64,000 nucleotides of DNA from Aliiroseovarius sp. Its GTDB lineage: Bacteria > Pseudomonadota > Alphaproteobacteria > Rhodobacterales > Rhodobacteraceae. Below are positions 19,701 through 27,533 of the stretch, piece by piece. The stretch is taken from positions 62,001-126,000 of the forward strand of contig NZ_JASBTN010000001.1 of the NCBI RefSeq assembly GCF_030148435.1, read 5' to 3'. Below the pieces are notes generated by a model that was given only the letters and a program-made list of their open reading frames with translations, had not been told where the DNA came from and ran no database searches. Within the stretch, counting starts at the first letter, position 1. Every line of letters starts with the position of its first letter. The translations under genes and the position numbers were made by a program.

Positions 19701-20130
19701 TCACTGCGCCCCGAAGAGTGCCCAGCACGCCCGGTTCGGCATCTTCCAGAACCTTGCCGGTCAGCATCAGCGCCCAGGTCGATGCATTGACCAGTGCCGA
19801 GGTCGACTGTCCCTTGTGACGGCCCCAGTCGGAGGGGGCGATCTTGTCTTCAATGAGTGCGTCGATCGTATCCGCGTCTGGCACGCGCAGCAGCGCTTCG
19901 GCCAGGCACATCAGCGCAATGCCCTCGTCGGTCGACAACCCGTATTCGGCCAGGAAAACCTCCATCAACCCGGGGTCCGAGCTCTCACGGATCTGTCGCA
20001 CGAGCTCTGCGCCCCGGGCGGAAATCCGGGCGCGGGCCGTTTCATCCAGATTGGCCAGGGCAATCATCTCGGCCACACGGGCCGCTTCCGGGGCGTATTT
20101 CAGGCTGTCGATGGTAAAGCGATGGGTCAT
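16726..20130 (-). CDS. putA: Bifunctional proline dehydrogenase / L-glutamate gamma-semialdehyde dehydrogenase
   Basis: Oxidises proline to glutamate in two steps, FAD-dependent then NAD-dependent, at the inner membrane. About 1134 residues: a short N-terminal arm, the proline dehydrogenase barrel (about 150-450, with MVRLVKGAYWDSEIK and YAPVGAHRDLLAYLVRRLLEN), then the aldehyde dehydrogenase (about 530-1000, with SPWNFPLAIF, the GAAL/FTGSTETA stretch and catalytic Cys in SAGQRCSALR), and a C-terminal domain. No ribbon-helix-helix DNA-binding domain is seen at the N-terminus, so this is not the self-repressing form. Control is probably by the divergent PutR-like gene. ATG 20130 has GGAGAG upstream. 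Confidence 0.97.
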   Translation of the reverse strand: MTHRFTIDSLKYAPEAARVAEMIALANLDETARARISARGAELVRQIRESSDPGLMEVFLAEYGLSTDEGIALMCLAEALLRVPDADTIDALIEDKIAPSDWGRHKGQSTSALVNASTWALMLTGKVLEDAEPGVLGTLRGAVKRLGEPVIRTATGRAMKEMGAQFVLGETIEKAMKRGQAMEEKGYTYSYDMLGEAARTDADARRYQMAYANAISEIAVACKADDIRNNPGISVKLSALHARYERAQKDRVMRELVPRVSSLAQLAKAGNMGFNIDAEEADRLSLSLDVIEAVLADPALAGWDGFGVVVQAYGQRTGAVLDQLYELATRHDRKIMVRLVKGAYWDSEIKLAQVEGLDAFPVFTSKAATDVSYIANARKLLGLTDRIYPQFATHNAHTAAAILDMAGDKQAFEFQRLHGMGERLHDIILTAESTRCRIYAPVGAHRDLLAYLVRRLLENGANSSFVNQIVDEDVPPEEVAACPFDALEAEHPHIPTGPELFAPARANSKGLDLTHEPHLEQIEAARAPFREVVFAAEPLIAGEVEGGEDWEVINPSDGSAVGTLTPASAKDVQTALAAAIRWEADAATRAEVLNKAADLYEAHLGPFFALLAREAGKTLPDCQGELREAVDFLRYYASRIPTLDAPARGIFTCISPWNFPLAIFTGQIAGALAAGNGVLAKPAEQTGLIAFEATKLLHQAGVPREVLQLLPGDGLTVGAALTGDARVNGVAFTGSTETAQIIRRAMAEHMSPEAPLIAETGGLNAMIVDSTALPEQAVADVLASSFQSAGQRCSALRCLYVQDDIADGFLAMLKGAMAELKQGNPWDLSTDLGPVIDDEAFESIASYAAGCDTLVANRPPTGGKFIPPTAISVKGINDLEREVFGPILHVARFRAEDLDRVIDDINWRGYGLTFGLHTRIDDRVQHVADRLQVGNTYVNRNQIGAVVGSQPFGGEGLSGTGPTAGGPDYLKRFCADDRPRVEAPDSPRMDLTDVTVALAQVTPPPGIVTTQDLPGPTGELNRLTTLPRQPFLCMGPGEAAQAQANAVEAAGGQAVLADRLPAYHLETIHEIGGVIWWGDDGTAREIVRALAARPGAILPLITGTPRADHVLAERHLCVDTTASGGNAELLAANA

Positions 20131-20229
20131 GGGTGTTCTCTCCGTTACGCCTATATTACCCCTTGCATGGCGGACGGGTTTCCTGAAATTATGTCCGTTG
20201 AAGGCGAAGTGACCGAAGTGGGGGGTGAA

Positions 20230-20709
20230 ATGCGGGAAGAAGGAGAAGCGCGGCTGGACCGACACGATCGGATGATTCTAGAGATCCTGTCCACCGAGGG
20301 GCGCTTGCCGATCACCGAGCTCGCCCGGCGCATAGGACTGTCGAAAAGCCCGACCCAGGCGCGGCTGCGGCGGCTGGAAGCGGATGGGGTCATCACAGGC
20401 TACCGCGCGCTGATCGACCCGATTCGCATCGGCCGGGACCACGTGGCCTTTGTCGAGGTCAAGCTCAGCGACACCCGCGAGGCGGCGTTGTCGGCCTTCA
20501 ACGCGGGTGTGGTGAAGATCCCCGAGGTCGAACAATGCCACATGCTGGCGGCGGAATTCGACTACCTGTTGAAAGTGCGCTGCCGCGACATGCGCGACTA
20601 TCGCCGGGTGCTGGGCGAGGCGATATCCTCCTTGCCCCATGTGGCCCATTCGACCACACATGTGGCGATGCAGGCGGTGAAGGAGGGCCCTCTCGGCGAT
20701 GTGAGTTGA
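20230..20709 (+). CDS. putR: Lrp-family regulator of proline catabolism (PutR-like)
   Basis: A 159-residue Lrp/AsnC protein with the helix-turn-helix around ELARRIGLSKSPTQARLRR and a C-terminal RAM domain (YRALIDP to the end). It is divergent from putA, the arrangement of PutR, which activates putA in response to proline in alphaproteobacteria (family knowledge). The start is uncertain: ATGs at 20167, 20191 and 20230 are in frame; 20230 is preceded by a G-rich ribosome site and gives the usual N-terminus. The same open frame continues far upstream antisense to putA, but that part is not coding. Confidence 0.87.
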   Translation: MREEGEARLDRHDRMILEILSTEGRLPITELARRIGLSKSPTQARLRRLEADGVITGYRALIDPIRIGRDHVAFVEVKLSDTREAALSAFNAGVVKIPEVEQCHMLAAEFDYLLKVRCRDMRDYRRVLGEAISSLPHVAHSTTHVAMQAVKEGPLGDVS

Positions 20710-20739
20710 CCGCACGGGATGCTCGGGCAGGATGGAACT

Positions 20740-21261
20740 ATGCGTTGGATTGTCTTTGCCCTTCTGGCCGGGCCCGCGTTTGCAAACTGCCCGGCTGCAC
20801 CCGAAATCGACGCGCCGCTGCGCGTCTTGATCGATGAGGCGCGGGCGGCGCCGGATGAGCGCGCCGCGCGGGCCGTGACCGGGGACATGTGGGCACTCTG
20901 GACCCGGGCGCCGGATGACCATGCGCAAACCCTGCTGGAAAATGGTCGGGCGCGTTTGCGGCAATCCGACCTGGTCGGTGCCGAACGGCTGTTCTCCGAA
21001 CTGATTTCCTACTGTCCGGACTATGCCGAAGGCTACAACCAACGCGCTTTCGCCTATTTCCTTCTGGGCGACTTTGCACTGGCCCTGCCTGACCTCGACG
21101 CGGCGCTGGAACGCTCGCCCCTGCACGTGGCGGCGATGGCGGGACGTTTCCTGACCCTGCGCGCATTGGGCCGCGAGACCGAGGCGCAGGACACCCTGCG
21201 CGCGGCGCTGGAGCTGAACCCCTGGCTGCCGGAACGCGCCTTTCTGACCAGCGAGCGCTGA
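20740..21261 (+). CDS. Periplasmic tetratricopeptide-repeat protein
   Basis: A 173-residue protein with a short signal peptide (MRWIVFALLAGPAFANC, cleavage near Ala-Asn), then helical TPR-like units. The clearest is about residues 85-150, with YCPDYAEGYNQRAFAYFLLG and the consensus pattern around GDFALALPDLDAALERSP. Such proteins serve as periplasmic scaffolds; no partner is evident. A Cys right after the predicted cleavage region could indicate a lipoprotein, but the lipobox is poor. The frame is open from 20719; ATG 20740 fits the signal peptide. Confidence 0.8.
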   Translation: MRWIVFALLAGPAFANCPAAPEIDAPLRVLIDEARAAPDERAARAVTGDMWALWTRAPDDHAQTLLENGRARLRQSDLVGAERLFSELISYCPDYAEGYNQRAFAYFLLGDFALALPDLDAALERSPLHVAAMAGRFLTLRALGRETEAQDTLRAALELNPWLPERAFLTSER

Positions 21262-21267
21262 GCCCTC

Positions 21268-21295
21268 TGGACACTCGTTTCCTCCGCGCTATTGT
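21268..21295 (+). promoter_or_regulatory. Candidate sigma-70 promoter for tRNA-Leu
   Basis: TGGACA (21268-21273) and TATTGT (21290-21295) are separated by 16 bases and end 25 bases before the tRNA. Confidence 0.5.
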
Positions 21296-21320
21296 CCCCG
21301 CATCAGGGCCCCAGCCCAAT

Positions 21321-21407
21321 GCCCGCGTGGTGGAATGGTAGACACAGGAGACTTAAAATCTCCAGGCCGTACAGGCCGTGCCGGTTCGAGTCCGGCCGCG
21401 GGTACCA
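21321..21407 (+). tRNA. tRNA-Leu, anticodon UAA
   Basis: An 87-base class II tRNA with encoded CCA. The acceptor stem GCCCGCG pairs with CGCGGGT, the anticodon arm GGAGA/TCTCC encloses the loop CTTAAAA with anticodon TAA at 21354-21356, a variable arm follows (GGCCGTACAGGCC region), and the T arm reads CCGGTTCGAGTCCGG. It decodes UUA and UUG leucine codons. No integrase or attachment duplication lies at its 3' end. Confidence 0.96.
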
Positions 21408-21545
21408 CAGGGACGGCGCAGAGCAACAATTTCGTGCAGGCGCCGCCTCGGCCTCTTTTGCTGTCTGGACTGCGCGCGGATTGCTTTTCTGCCGCGCTCA
21501 TGGCACGCGGTTTGTCAGCGGTCGGGTTGCAGCAGGGAGGCGCAG

Positions 21546-22727
21546 GTGCAGGACAGCTATGATGTGGTGATTGTCGGGGGCGCGATGATCGGGTCTTCGG
21601 TGGCGTGGCATCTGATCTCGGACCCCGGGTTTGACGGGCGGGTGTTGGTCATCGAACGCGACCCCAGCTACCTGACCTGTTCCACGGCACATACCAACAG
21701 CTGTATCCGGATGCAGTTCTCGACCCCGCTGAATGTGCGGGTCAGCCAATATGGTGTTGATTACGTGAAGAATTTCCGCGCGCGCATGGGCGATGAGCGG
21801 GTGCCGGAGATCCATATGCATGCCTTCGGATACATGTATCTGGCGGGGGATGAAGCGGCTGCCGAAACCCTGCGTGTGAACCAGCACATGCAGGCCGGGC
21901 TGGGCGCGGCAACCCGACTCTTGACCCCGGATGAGCTTGCAGCGCAATACCCGTTCTATGACCTCGACGGCATTGTTCTGGGCAGTCACAATCCGGTGAA
22001 CGAGGGCTATTTCGACGGCACCACCATGTTCGACTGGTGGCGGCGCCTGGCGCGCGAGCGGGGTGTCGAATTCCTGCATGACGAGGTGGTCGGTATGCGC
22101 TGCGAGGCCGGGAGGGTGGTCGCGGTCGATCTGGCCTCGGGCGGTGAAGTGGCCTGTGGCATGGTGGTGAACGCGGCGGGGCCGCGCGCGGGTCGTGTGG
22201 CGGCGATGGCGGGGCTTGAGCTGCCGGTCGAACCGCGCAAACGCTACACATGGGTGGTGGAGGCGGCCAGTCCGCTGGGACAGGACCTGCCGTTGACCAT
22301 CGACCCCTCGGGTGTGCACGTGCGCACCGACGGCAGATACTACATGATCGGCGCGACGCCGGACGAGGATCCGGCGGTTGAGCCGGATGACTTTGTCGAG
22401 GACTTCTCGCTTTGGGAGCAGAAGGCCTGGCCCGCCGTGGCGACCCGCATTCCGCAATTCGAGGCATTGCGCGTGGTGAACTCCTGGGTCGGGCATTATG
22501 CCTTCAACACGGTGGATCAGAACGCGGTGCTGGGGCCGCATCCGGAGCTGGAGAACTTTCTCTTCGTCAACGGCTTCTCGGGGCATGGGTTCCAGCAGGC
22601 CCCGGCGATGGGGCGGGGTGTGGCGGAGTGGATCCTTCACGGCGAATACCGCACGCTGGACTTGTCGGATTTCGGCTTCGCGCGGCTGGCGAGGGGCGGC
22701 ATGGATTCAGAGCTGCGCGTGATCTGA
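21546..22727 (+). CDS. FAD-dependent oxidoreductase (DAO family)
   Basis: A 393-residue flavoprotein of the glycine/D-amino-acid oxidase superfamily. The N-terminal Rossmann fold is YDVVIVGGAMIGSSVAWHL with an acidic VIERDP at the end of beta-2; the C-terminus has the FAD-contact stretch FVNGFSGHGFQQAPAMGRG. Substrates in this family are secondary or tertiary amines such as sarcosine or dimethylglycine, or D-amino acids; which one is unclear. The start is GTG 21546 with GGAGG nine bases before it, although the frame is open further upstream through the tRNA. It is followed by a hairpin. Confidence 0.87.
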   Translation: MQDSYDVVIVGGAMIGSSVAWHLISDPGFDGRVLVIERDPSYLTCSTAHTNSCIRMQFSTPLNVRVSQYGVDYVKNFRARMGDERVPEIHMHAFGYMYLAGDEAAAETLRVNQHMQAGLGAATRLLTPDELAAQYPFYDLDGIVLGSHNPVNEGYFDGTTMFDWWRRLARERGVEFLHDEVVGMRCEAGRVVAVDLASGGEVACGMVVNAAGPRAGRVAAMAGLELPVEPRKRYTWVVEAASPLGQDLPLTIDPSGVHVRTDGRYYMIGATPDEDPAVEPDDFVEDFSLWEQKAWPAVATRIPQFEALRVVNSWVGHYAFNTVDQNAVLGPHPELENFLFVNGFSGHGFQQAPAMGRGVAEWILHGEYRTLDLSDFGFARLARGGMDSELRVI

Positions 22728-22729
22728 AA

Positions 22730-22743
22730 GGCGGGCTCCCGCC
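22730..22743 (+). terminator. Hairpin after the FAD oxidoreductase
   Basis: GGCGG (22730-22734) and CCGCC (22739-22743) pair across four bases, three bases past the stop. A T-run (TTTTTTT) appears only about 45 bases later. Confidence 0.45.
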
Positions 22744-22804
22744 CTGCAGCTGCGCATCAGAGAGGCGTGCGACGGATTGGGCGTAGCACTTTTTTTGTAC
22801 GGGA

Positions 22805-22880
22805 AGCGCCGCTGGGGGCTTTGCCCCCGTCCCGGGTCCCGGGACTCCCCCAGGATATTTTTGGCAAGATAAGGAGAGGG
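22805..22880 (+). repeat. Rhodobacterales-type intergenic repeat element with two tandem hairpins
   Basis: Two adjacent perfect hairpins: GGGGGC-TTT-GCCCCC (22814-22828) and GTCCCGGG-T-CCCGGGAC (22829-22845). They are followed by CTCCCCCAGGATATTTTTGG and an A+G-rich tail. From general knowledge this CCCCCAGGATATTTTT motif recurs between genes in many Rhodobacteraceae genomes, so I call it a REP-like repeat. Only one copy is present in the window, so the repetitive nature is not shown here. Confidence 0.6.
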
Positions 22881-22984
22881 ATGGCGCTGCGACTCTGTAG
22901 CGCGGGCTCTTGTAGTTCGGCCCGATTGCGCCACATCATTGTTGCGCCCGGTTTCTCGCGTCATGATTGCGTCAAGGAGGTCCG

Positions 22985-23692
22985 ATGGCAGAGCGGATAT
23001 TTCACACGTCGGGAATTACCAAGATCTACCGCACGGACGCAGTGGAGGTGCAGGCGCTGCGCGGGGTGAATGTGGAGCTGTTCTCGGGCGAACTGGCGGT
23101 GCTGCTCGGTGCTTCGGGCTCGGGCAAGTCGACGCTGTTGAACATTCTGGGCGGGTTGGACAGTGCCACGGGCGGGCAGGCGTGGTTCAGGGATCAGGAA
23201 TTGACGGCGATGAAAGACCGGGCTCTGACTCGATATCGCCGCGACCACGTGGGTTTCGTTTTCCAGTTCTACAATCTGGTGCCCAGCCTGACGGCGCGCG
23301 AAAACGTGGCCCTGGTGACAGAGATTTCGCGCAACCCGATGCGTCCCGAGGAGGCGCTGGAGCGGGTTGGGCTGGACCATCGCATGGACCATTTCCCGGC
23401 CGAGATGTCGGGGGGCGAACAGCAGCGCGTCGCCATTGCGCGCGCGATTGCCAAGCGGCCCGAAGTTCTGCTTTGCGATGAACCCACGGGGGCGCTGGAC
23501 AGCAAGACCGGGGTGCAGGTGCTGGAGGCCCTGGACCGGATCAATACCGACCTGGGCACCACCACCGTGGTCATTACCCACAATGCGGGCATTCGTGCGA
23601 TGGCGCATCGGGTGATCCTGTTCGCGGACGGCAATATCAGCGAGATCGTCACCAATGACACCCGCGTCCACCCGTCCGAGATCGTGTGGTGA
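22985..23692 (+). CDS. ABC transporter ATP-binding protein (MacB/LolD type)
   Basis: A 235-residue ATPase with Walker [10 protein letters not shown], a Q-loop at [11 protein letters not shown], the signature [15 protein letters not shown], and Walker [12 protein letters not shown]. The [11 protein letters not shown] stretch and the PTGALDS wording place it in the MacB/LolD/FtsE group, which drives mechanotransmission rather than substrate passage through the membrane. A near-perfect ribosome site AAGGAGGT precedes ATG 22985. It is the first gene of a three-gene operon with the permease and adaptor that follow at 3-4 bp spacing. Confidence 0.95.
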   Translation: MAERIFHTSGITKIYRTDAVEVQALRGVNVELFSGELAVLLGASGSGKSTLLNILGGLDSATGGQAWFRDQELTAMKDRALTRYRRDHVGFVFQFYNLVPSLTARENVALVTEISRNPMRPEEALERVGLDHRMDHFPAEMSGGEQQRVAIARAIAKRPEVLLCDEPTGALDSKTGVQVLEALDRINTDLGTTTVVITHNAGIRAMAHRVILFADGNISEIVTNDTRVHPSEIVW

Positions 23693-23695
23693 GCC

Positions 23696-26059
23696 ATGCG
23701 GGTTCTGGATCGCAAACTGGTACGGGACATTCGGCGGCTCTGGGCGCAGAGCCTGGCGATTGGCGCCGTGCTGGCGACCGGGGTGATGATCATGGTCATG
23801 TCGGTGGGTACGCAGCGCTCGCTGATCGAGACGCGCGACACGTTCTACGAACGCAACCGGATGGCGGATATCTGGTCCGCCGTTCGGCGGGCTCCGCTGT
23901 CGGTGGCCGGGCAACTCGCCGAAATCGAGGGCGTGGCACGGGTTGAGCCGCGCATCAGCCAGTTCGCGATCCTGGACATCGCGGGGGTGATCGAACCGGC
24001 GATGGGGCAGGTGCTGTCCTTGCCCATTACGTCCGATCCCCTTTTGAACGTGCCGCTTTTGCGCAGCGGGCGTTTCCCGGCGGCAGGGCGGGGAGACGAG
24101 GTTCTGGTGAACGAAACCTTTGCGCTGGCAAACGGCTTCGGGCTGGGGGACAGCTTCCAGGTCACTCTGAACGGGCAAAAGCGCGTGGTGACAATTGTCG
24201 GCTCGGCGCTGACACCGGAGTTCATCTACAATATCGGTCCGGGGGCGCTGATGCCCGATGACCGGCGATTTGCGATTCTGTGGATGGCCGAGGATGTGCT
24301 GGGCGCGGTGTTTGACCTGGACGGGGCGTTCAACTCGGTCAGCCTGTCGCTGACCCGCGGGGCGCAACCGGACGAGGTTGCCGATGCGGTCGAGGAGATC
24401 CTGAAACCCCATGGCGGCACGGGCGCGGTCCTGCGCAAGGACCAGGTGTCCAACGCCTTTCTGGATGGCGAGCTGAAGCAGCTGGATGTCATGGCACGGG
24501 TGGTGCCGCCGATCTTCCTGGTGATCTCGGCCTTCCTGGTGAACATGGTTCTGGGGCGGCTGATTGCCTTGGAGCGCGAGCAGATCGGGCTCTTGAAGGC
24601 GCTGGGGTATCACGACCGGGAAGTCGCCTGGCATTACGTGAAGCTGGCCCTGCTGATCGGAGCTATCGGCGTATTGCTGGGTTGGGGCTTTGGCCTCTGG
24701 GCCGGGCGGGGCATGGCGGTGCTGTATCAGCAGTTCTTTCACTTCCCCTACCTGGTCTTCGTGCAATACCCGACGACCTGGGTGATCTCGGGTGCGGCCG
24801 GGCTGATGGCGGCGGTGCTGGGCGCGGTGTTTGCGGTGCGCCGGGTGGCGGTGCTGCGCCCGGCGGTGGCGATGAGCCCGCCGGCGCCGACCCGATTCCG
24901 CCGGGGCCTGCTGGACCGGGTCGTGCTTCTGTTGCGGCCGCGTCAAACGACCATGATGATTTTGCGCGCCATCGGTCGCTGGCCCCTGCGCGCGGCCCTG
25001 ACCAGCCTGGGCATTGCAACTTCGGCGGCGGTGATGGTGGCCTCGATGTTCATGTTCGACGCCATGGACGAGTTGCTGGATGTCAGTTTCTCGCAGGTGA
25101 ACCGTCAGGATGCGGTACTGACCTTCGCGCTGGAGCGGCCCGAGGCGGTGTTGGAGGACGTGGCGAACCTGCCCGGGGTCATGCTGGCCGAGGGCAGCTG
25201 GGATCTGGCCGCCGAGCTGACCCATGGGCCACGCGCGCGTAATGTTGGCATTTCTGCTCTGCGCGTGGGCAATGACCTGTCGCGGGTGTTCGATGCGGAA
25301 AGCGGTGATCTGATCAGGCCGGAAAACGGCGTTGTCCTGTCGCGCCGTCTGGCCGGGCATCTGGATGCGCAGGTGGGTGACGTACTGGAGGTCGAGTTCC
25401 TGCAAATGCGTGAAGCCCGGCATGAGGTCGTCGTGACCGGCGTGGTGAAACAGTATTTCGGCCTTGGCGCCTGGATGGATGCCGAAGCGCTGGCGCGGCT
25501 GTTGAACGTGGCCCCCCGCGTAACCGGAGCGAACCTGGAAATCGACGAGGCGGCGGCGCCCGCGCTTTATGAGGCCGTGAAGGACACACCAGCGATCAGC
25601 GGCGTGACCCTGATGTCGCGCATCCGGCAGAGCTTTGACGACACGATCGCAGAAAACGCGGGCATGACGACCACGATCAACTCACTGCTGGCCGCATTGA
25701 TAGCAATCGGGGTGGTCTACAACTCGGCGCGCATCCAGCTGTCGGAACGGGCGCGCGAGCTCGCCTCCCTGCGCATTCTGGGCTTTACCCGGGGCGAGGT
25801 GAGCTACATCCTTCTGGGCGAGCTGGCGATCCTGACCCTGGTGGCGATCCCCATCGGGCTGTGGATGGGGGCGGGACTGGCGGCAGGCATGGTTGCAAGC
25901 TTTGACAGCGACCTCTATTCGATCCCGCTGGTCATCACGCGGGACACCTATGTACGCGCCGTTCTGGTGGTGGTGGCGGCCTCGGTCGTCTCGGCCCTGA
26001 TCGTGCGGCGGCGGATCGACCGGATGGACCTGGTCGCGGTAATGAAAACACGGGAGTAA
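23696..26059 (+). CDS. ABC transporter permease with two FtsX domains
   Basis: A 787-residue membrane protein. There is a TM segment near residue 20, a large periplasmic region, then an FtsX-type cluster of helices (about 265-395), a second TM near 430, another periplasmic region and a second FtsX cluster (about 660-785). This duplicated plan is that of long MacB/LolC-like permeases. With the neighbouring ATPase and HlyD-like adaptor it should form an export complex for a peptide, lipid or drug across the envelope. No outer-membrane channel gene is next to it. It ends KTRE, four bases before the adaptor start. Confidence 0.92.
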   Translation: MRVLDRKLVRDIRRLWAQSLAIGAVLATGVMIMVMSVGTQRSLIETRDTFYERNRMADIWSAVRRAPLSVAGQLAEIEGVARVEPRISQFAILDIAGVIEPAMGQVLSLPITSDPLLNVPLLRSGRFPAAGRGDEVLVNETFALANGFGLGDSFQVTLNGQKRVVTIVGSALTPEFIYNIGPGALMPDDRRFAILWMAEDVLGAVFDLDGAFNSVSLSLTRGAQPDEVADAVEEILKPHGGTGAVLRKDQVSNAFLDGELKQLDVMARVVPPIFLVISAFLVNMVLGRLIALEREQIGLLKALGYHDREVAWHYVKLALLIGAIGVLLGWGFGLWAGRGMAVLYQQFFHFPYLVFVQYPTTWVISGAAGLMAAVLGAVFAVRRVAVLRPAVAMSPPAPTRFRRGLLDRVVLLLRPRQTTMMILRAIGRWPLRAALTSLGIATSAAVMVASMFMFDAMDELLDVSFSQVNRQDAVLTFALERPEAVLEDVANLPGVMLAEGSWDLAAELTHGPRARNVGISALRVGNDLSRVFDAESGDLIRPENGVVLSRRLAGHLDAQVGDVLEVEFLQMREARHEVVVTGVVKQYFGLGAWMDAEALARLLNVAPRVTGANLEIDEAAAPALYEAVKDTPAISGVTLMSRIRQSFDDTIAENAGMTTTINSLLAALIAIGVVYNSARIQLSERARELASLRILGFTRGEVSYILLGELAILTLVAIPIGLWMGAGLAAGMVASFDSDLYSIPLVITRDTYVRAVLVVVAASVVSALIVRRRIDRMDLVAVMKTRE

Positions 26060-26063
26060 GACG

Positions 26064-27278
26064 ATGGCAGGCATGAGACAGATTCTTCTGGGCGCCGTCG
26101 GGCTGGCCGCTGTCGGCGGTTTTGCCTGGGTGGCCTTGCAGCCCGAAGAGGTGCCCGTGGACATGGCCGTGCTGGAGCGCGGCGTGATGGAAGTAACCGT
26201 GAACGCCGAGGGTGAGACGCGCATTCGCGACGTGTTTGACGTTTCGGCCCCGGTGGCGGGGCGCGTGCTGCGCAGCCCGGTCTCGGTCGGCGATGCGGTG
26301 GTGGCCGGGGAAACCGTGGTGGCGCGGATCGAACCGGGGGAGCCCGCTTTCCTGGATGACCGGTCGCGCAGCCAGGCTGAAGCCGCCGTGGCCCAGGCCG
26401 AAGCCGCCGTGGCCCTGGCCGAGGCACAGGTGGCGATTGCCGAGGCCGACCTCGGGTTTGCCCAGGTCCAGCTGACCCGCGTGAACGGGCTGCATTCGCG
26501 CGGTACGGTGAGCCAGGCGCAGTTGGACGAGGCGGAACTGGAGCTGGACCGCGCGGCGGCGACGCTGGAAAGCGCGCATGCCACCCTTGCGATGCGCGAA
26601 GCCGAACTGGCCGCGCAGCGCGCGGTGCTGATCGAGCCGGACGCGACCGGAGGGGCGGAGGGCGCGGCCTGCTGCATCTCGCTGCTCGCCCCGGTAAGCG
26701 GGGCCGTTCTGAGCGTCGAAAGCGAAAGCGCGCGCATGGTGGGGTCGGGCACGCCGCTCTTGTCCGTTGGCCGGACTGGCGACCTGGAGGTCGAGGTGGA
26801 ACTGCTCTCGACAGATGCGGTGCGGCTGTCTACCGGTGCCTCGGCCTATGTCGAGCGCTGGGGCGGGGCCGGGGATTTGCAGGCGCGTGTGCGGGTGATC
26901 GAACCCGCGGGCTTCACCAAGATCAGCGCGCTGGGCATCGAAGAACAGCGCGTGCGCGCGGTGCTGGAATTCGTCACGGAGGAAGCAGAACGCGAGGCGC
27001 TGGGCCATGGTTTCCGTGTCTTCCTGCGGATCGTCGAGTGGCGTGGCGAGGATGTGCTGCGCCTGCCGATCTCGGCTCTTTTCCGCGATGGCGACAGTTG
27101 GGCGGTGTTTGCGGTCGAGGCCGGGCAGGCGAAGCTGACCCGGGTCGAGATCGGCCACCGCGCGACCGATGTGGCCGAGGTGCTGGACGGGCTTGCCCCC
27201 GGGGCCCAGGTGGTGCTGCACCCGGGTGACAAGGTGTCGGATGGGGTGTTGGTGCTGGACCGGGCGCAACTGGAATGA
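26064..27278 (+). CDS. HlyD/MacA-like periplasmic adaptor protein
   Basis: A 404-residue membrane-fusion protein: one N-terminal membrane anchor (LLGAVGLAAVGGFAWVAL), a lipoyl half-domain (around VSAPVAGRVLRSPVSVGDAV), a helical hairpin about residues 90-195 built from Ala/Glu-rich heptads (QAEAAVAQAEAAVALAEAQ), the second lipoyl half (LLAPVSGAVLSVESE), and beta-barrel domains. It should link the FtsX-type permease to an outer-membrane channel. The neighbouring Cys pair in AACCISLLAP is unusual but its meaning is unclear. It is the last gene of the operon. Confidence 0.92.
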   Translation: MAGMRQILLGAVGLAAVGGFAWVALQPEEVPVDMAVLERGVMEVTVNAEGETRIRDVFDVSAPVAGRVLRSPVSVGDAVVAGETVVARIEPGEPAFLDDRSRSQAEAAVAQAEAAVALAEAQVAIAEADLGFAQVQLTRVNGLHSRGTVSQAQLDEAELELDRAAATLESAHATLAMREAELAAQRAVLIEPDATGGAEGAACCISLLAPVSGAVLSVESESARMVGSGTPLLSVGRTGDLEVEVELLSTDAVRLSTGASAYVERWGGAGDLQARVRVIEPAGFTKISALGIEEQRVRAVLEFVTEEAEREALGHGFRVFLRIVEWRGEDVLRLPISALFRDGDSWAVFAVEAGQAKLTRVEIGHRATDVAEVLDGLAPGAQVVLHPGDKVSDGVLVLDRAQLE

Positions 27279-27362
27279 CCGCGCGTTCCGCCCAGGCGTG
27301 TTGTCTTGCGGAGCCTTCCGGCGCCGCTCGGGCATGACGCGCAGGTCAAGGCAACGGCCCCA

Positions 27363-27420
27363 TTGACAGGACGGGCCTTGATGGGACAATGTGCGCCATC
27401 CGCAGCGATGGCGTCGCTGC
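27363..27420 (+). promoter_or_regulatory. Candidate creatinase promoter and inverted repeat
   Basis: TTGACA (27363-27368) is followed after 18 bases by CAATGT (27387-27392), a possible sigma-70 promoter. Ten bases on, GCAGCGA-TGGCG-TCGCTGC (27402-27420) is a perfect 7-bp inverted repeat that could be an operator or a hairpin in the leader. The leader to the creatinase ATG is then about 130 bases. Confidence 0.4.
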
Positions 27421-27533
27421 CCATGGGTCAGGCGCAAGCCCCCATGGTCCGGAATCACTGCCCTGGACGCCGGGGTGTTGGTTGGCCGGATTTGCGACTT
27501 GTACCATCCGGCCCTTCGGAGAAGGAGAGGCGG

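Noticed and set aside
16672-20166. Very long open plus-strand frame antisense to putA, continuous with the PutR-like gene
   Set aside because: It mirrors the codon pattern of putA in a G+C-rich genome, its translation is low-complexity and shows no domain, and the real regulator begins near its end.
21321-21407. tRNA-Leu as an integration site of a mobile element
   Set aside because: No integrase, no duplicated tRNA 3' end and no change in gene character on either side.
22961-25423. Open frame of 820 codons antisense to the ABC exporter genes
   Set aside because: The sense strand has full ABC ATPase and FtsX motifs and good ribosome sites; the antisense product is His/Gln/Arg-rich shadow sequence.
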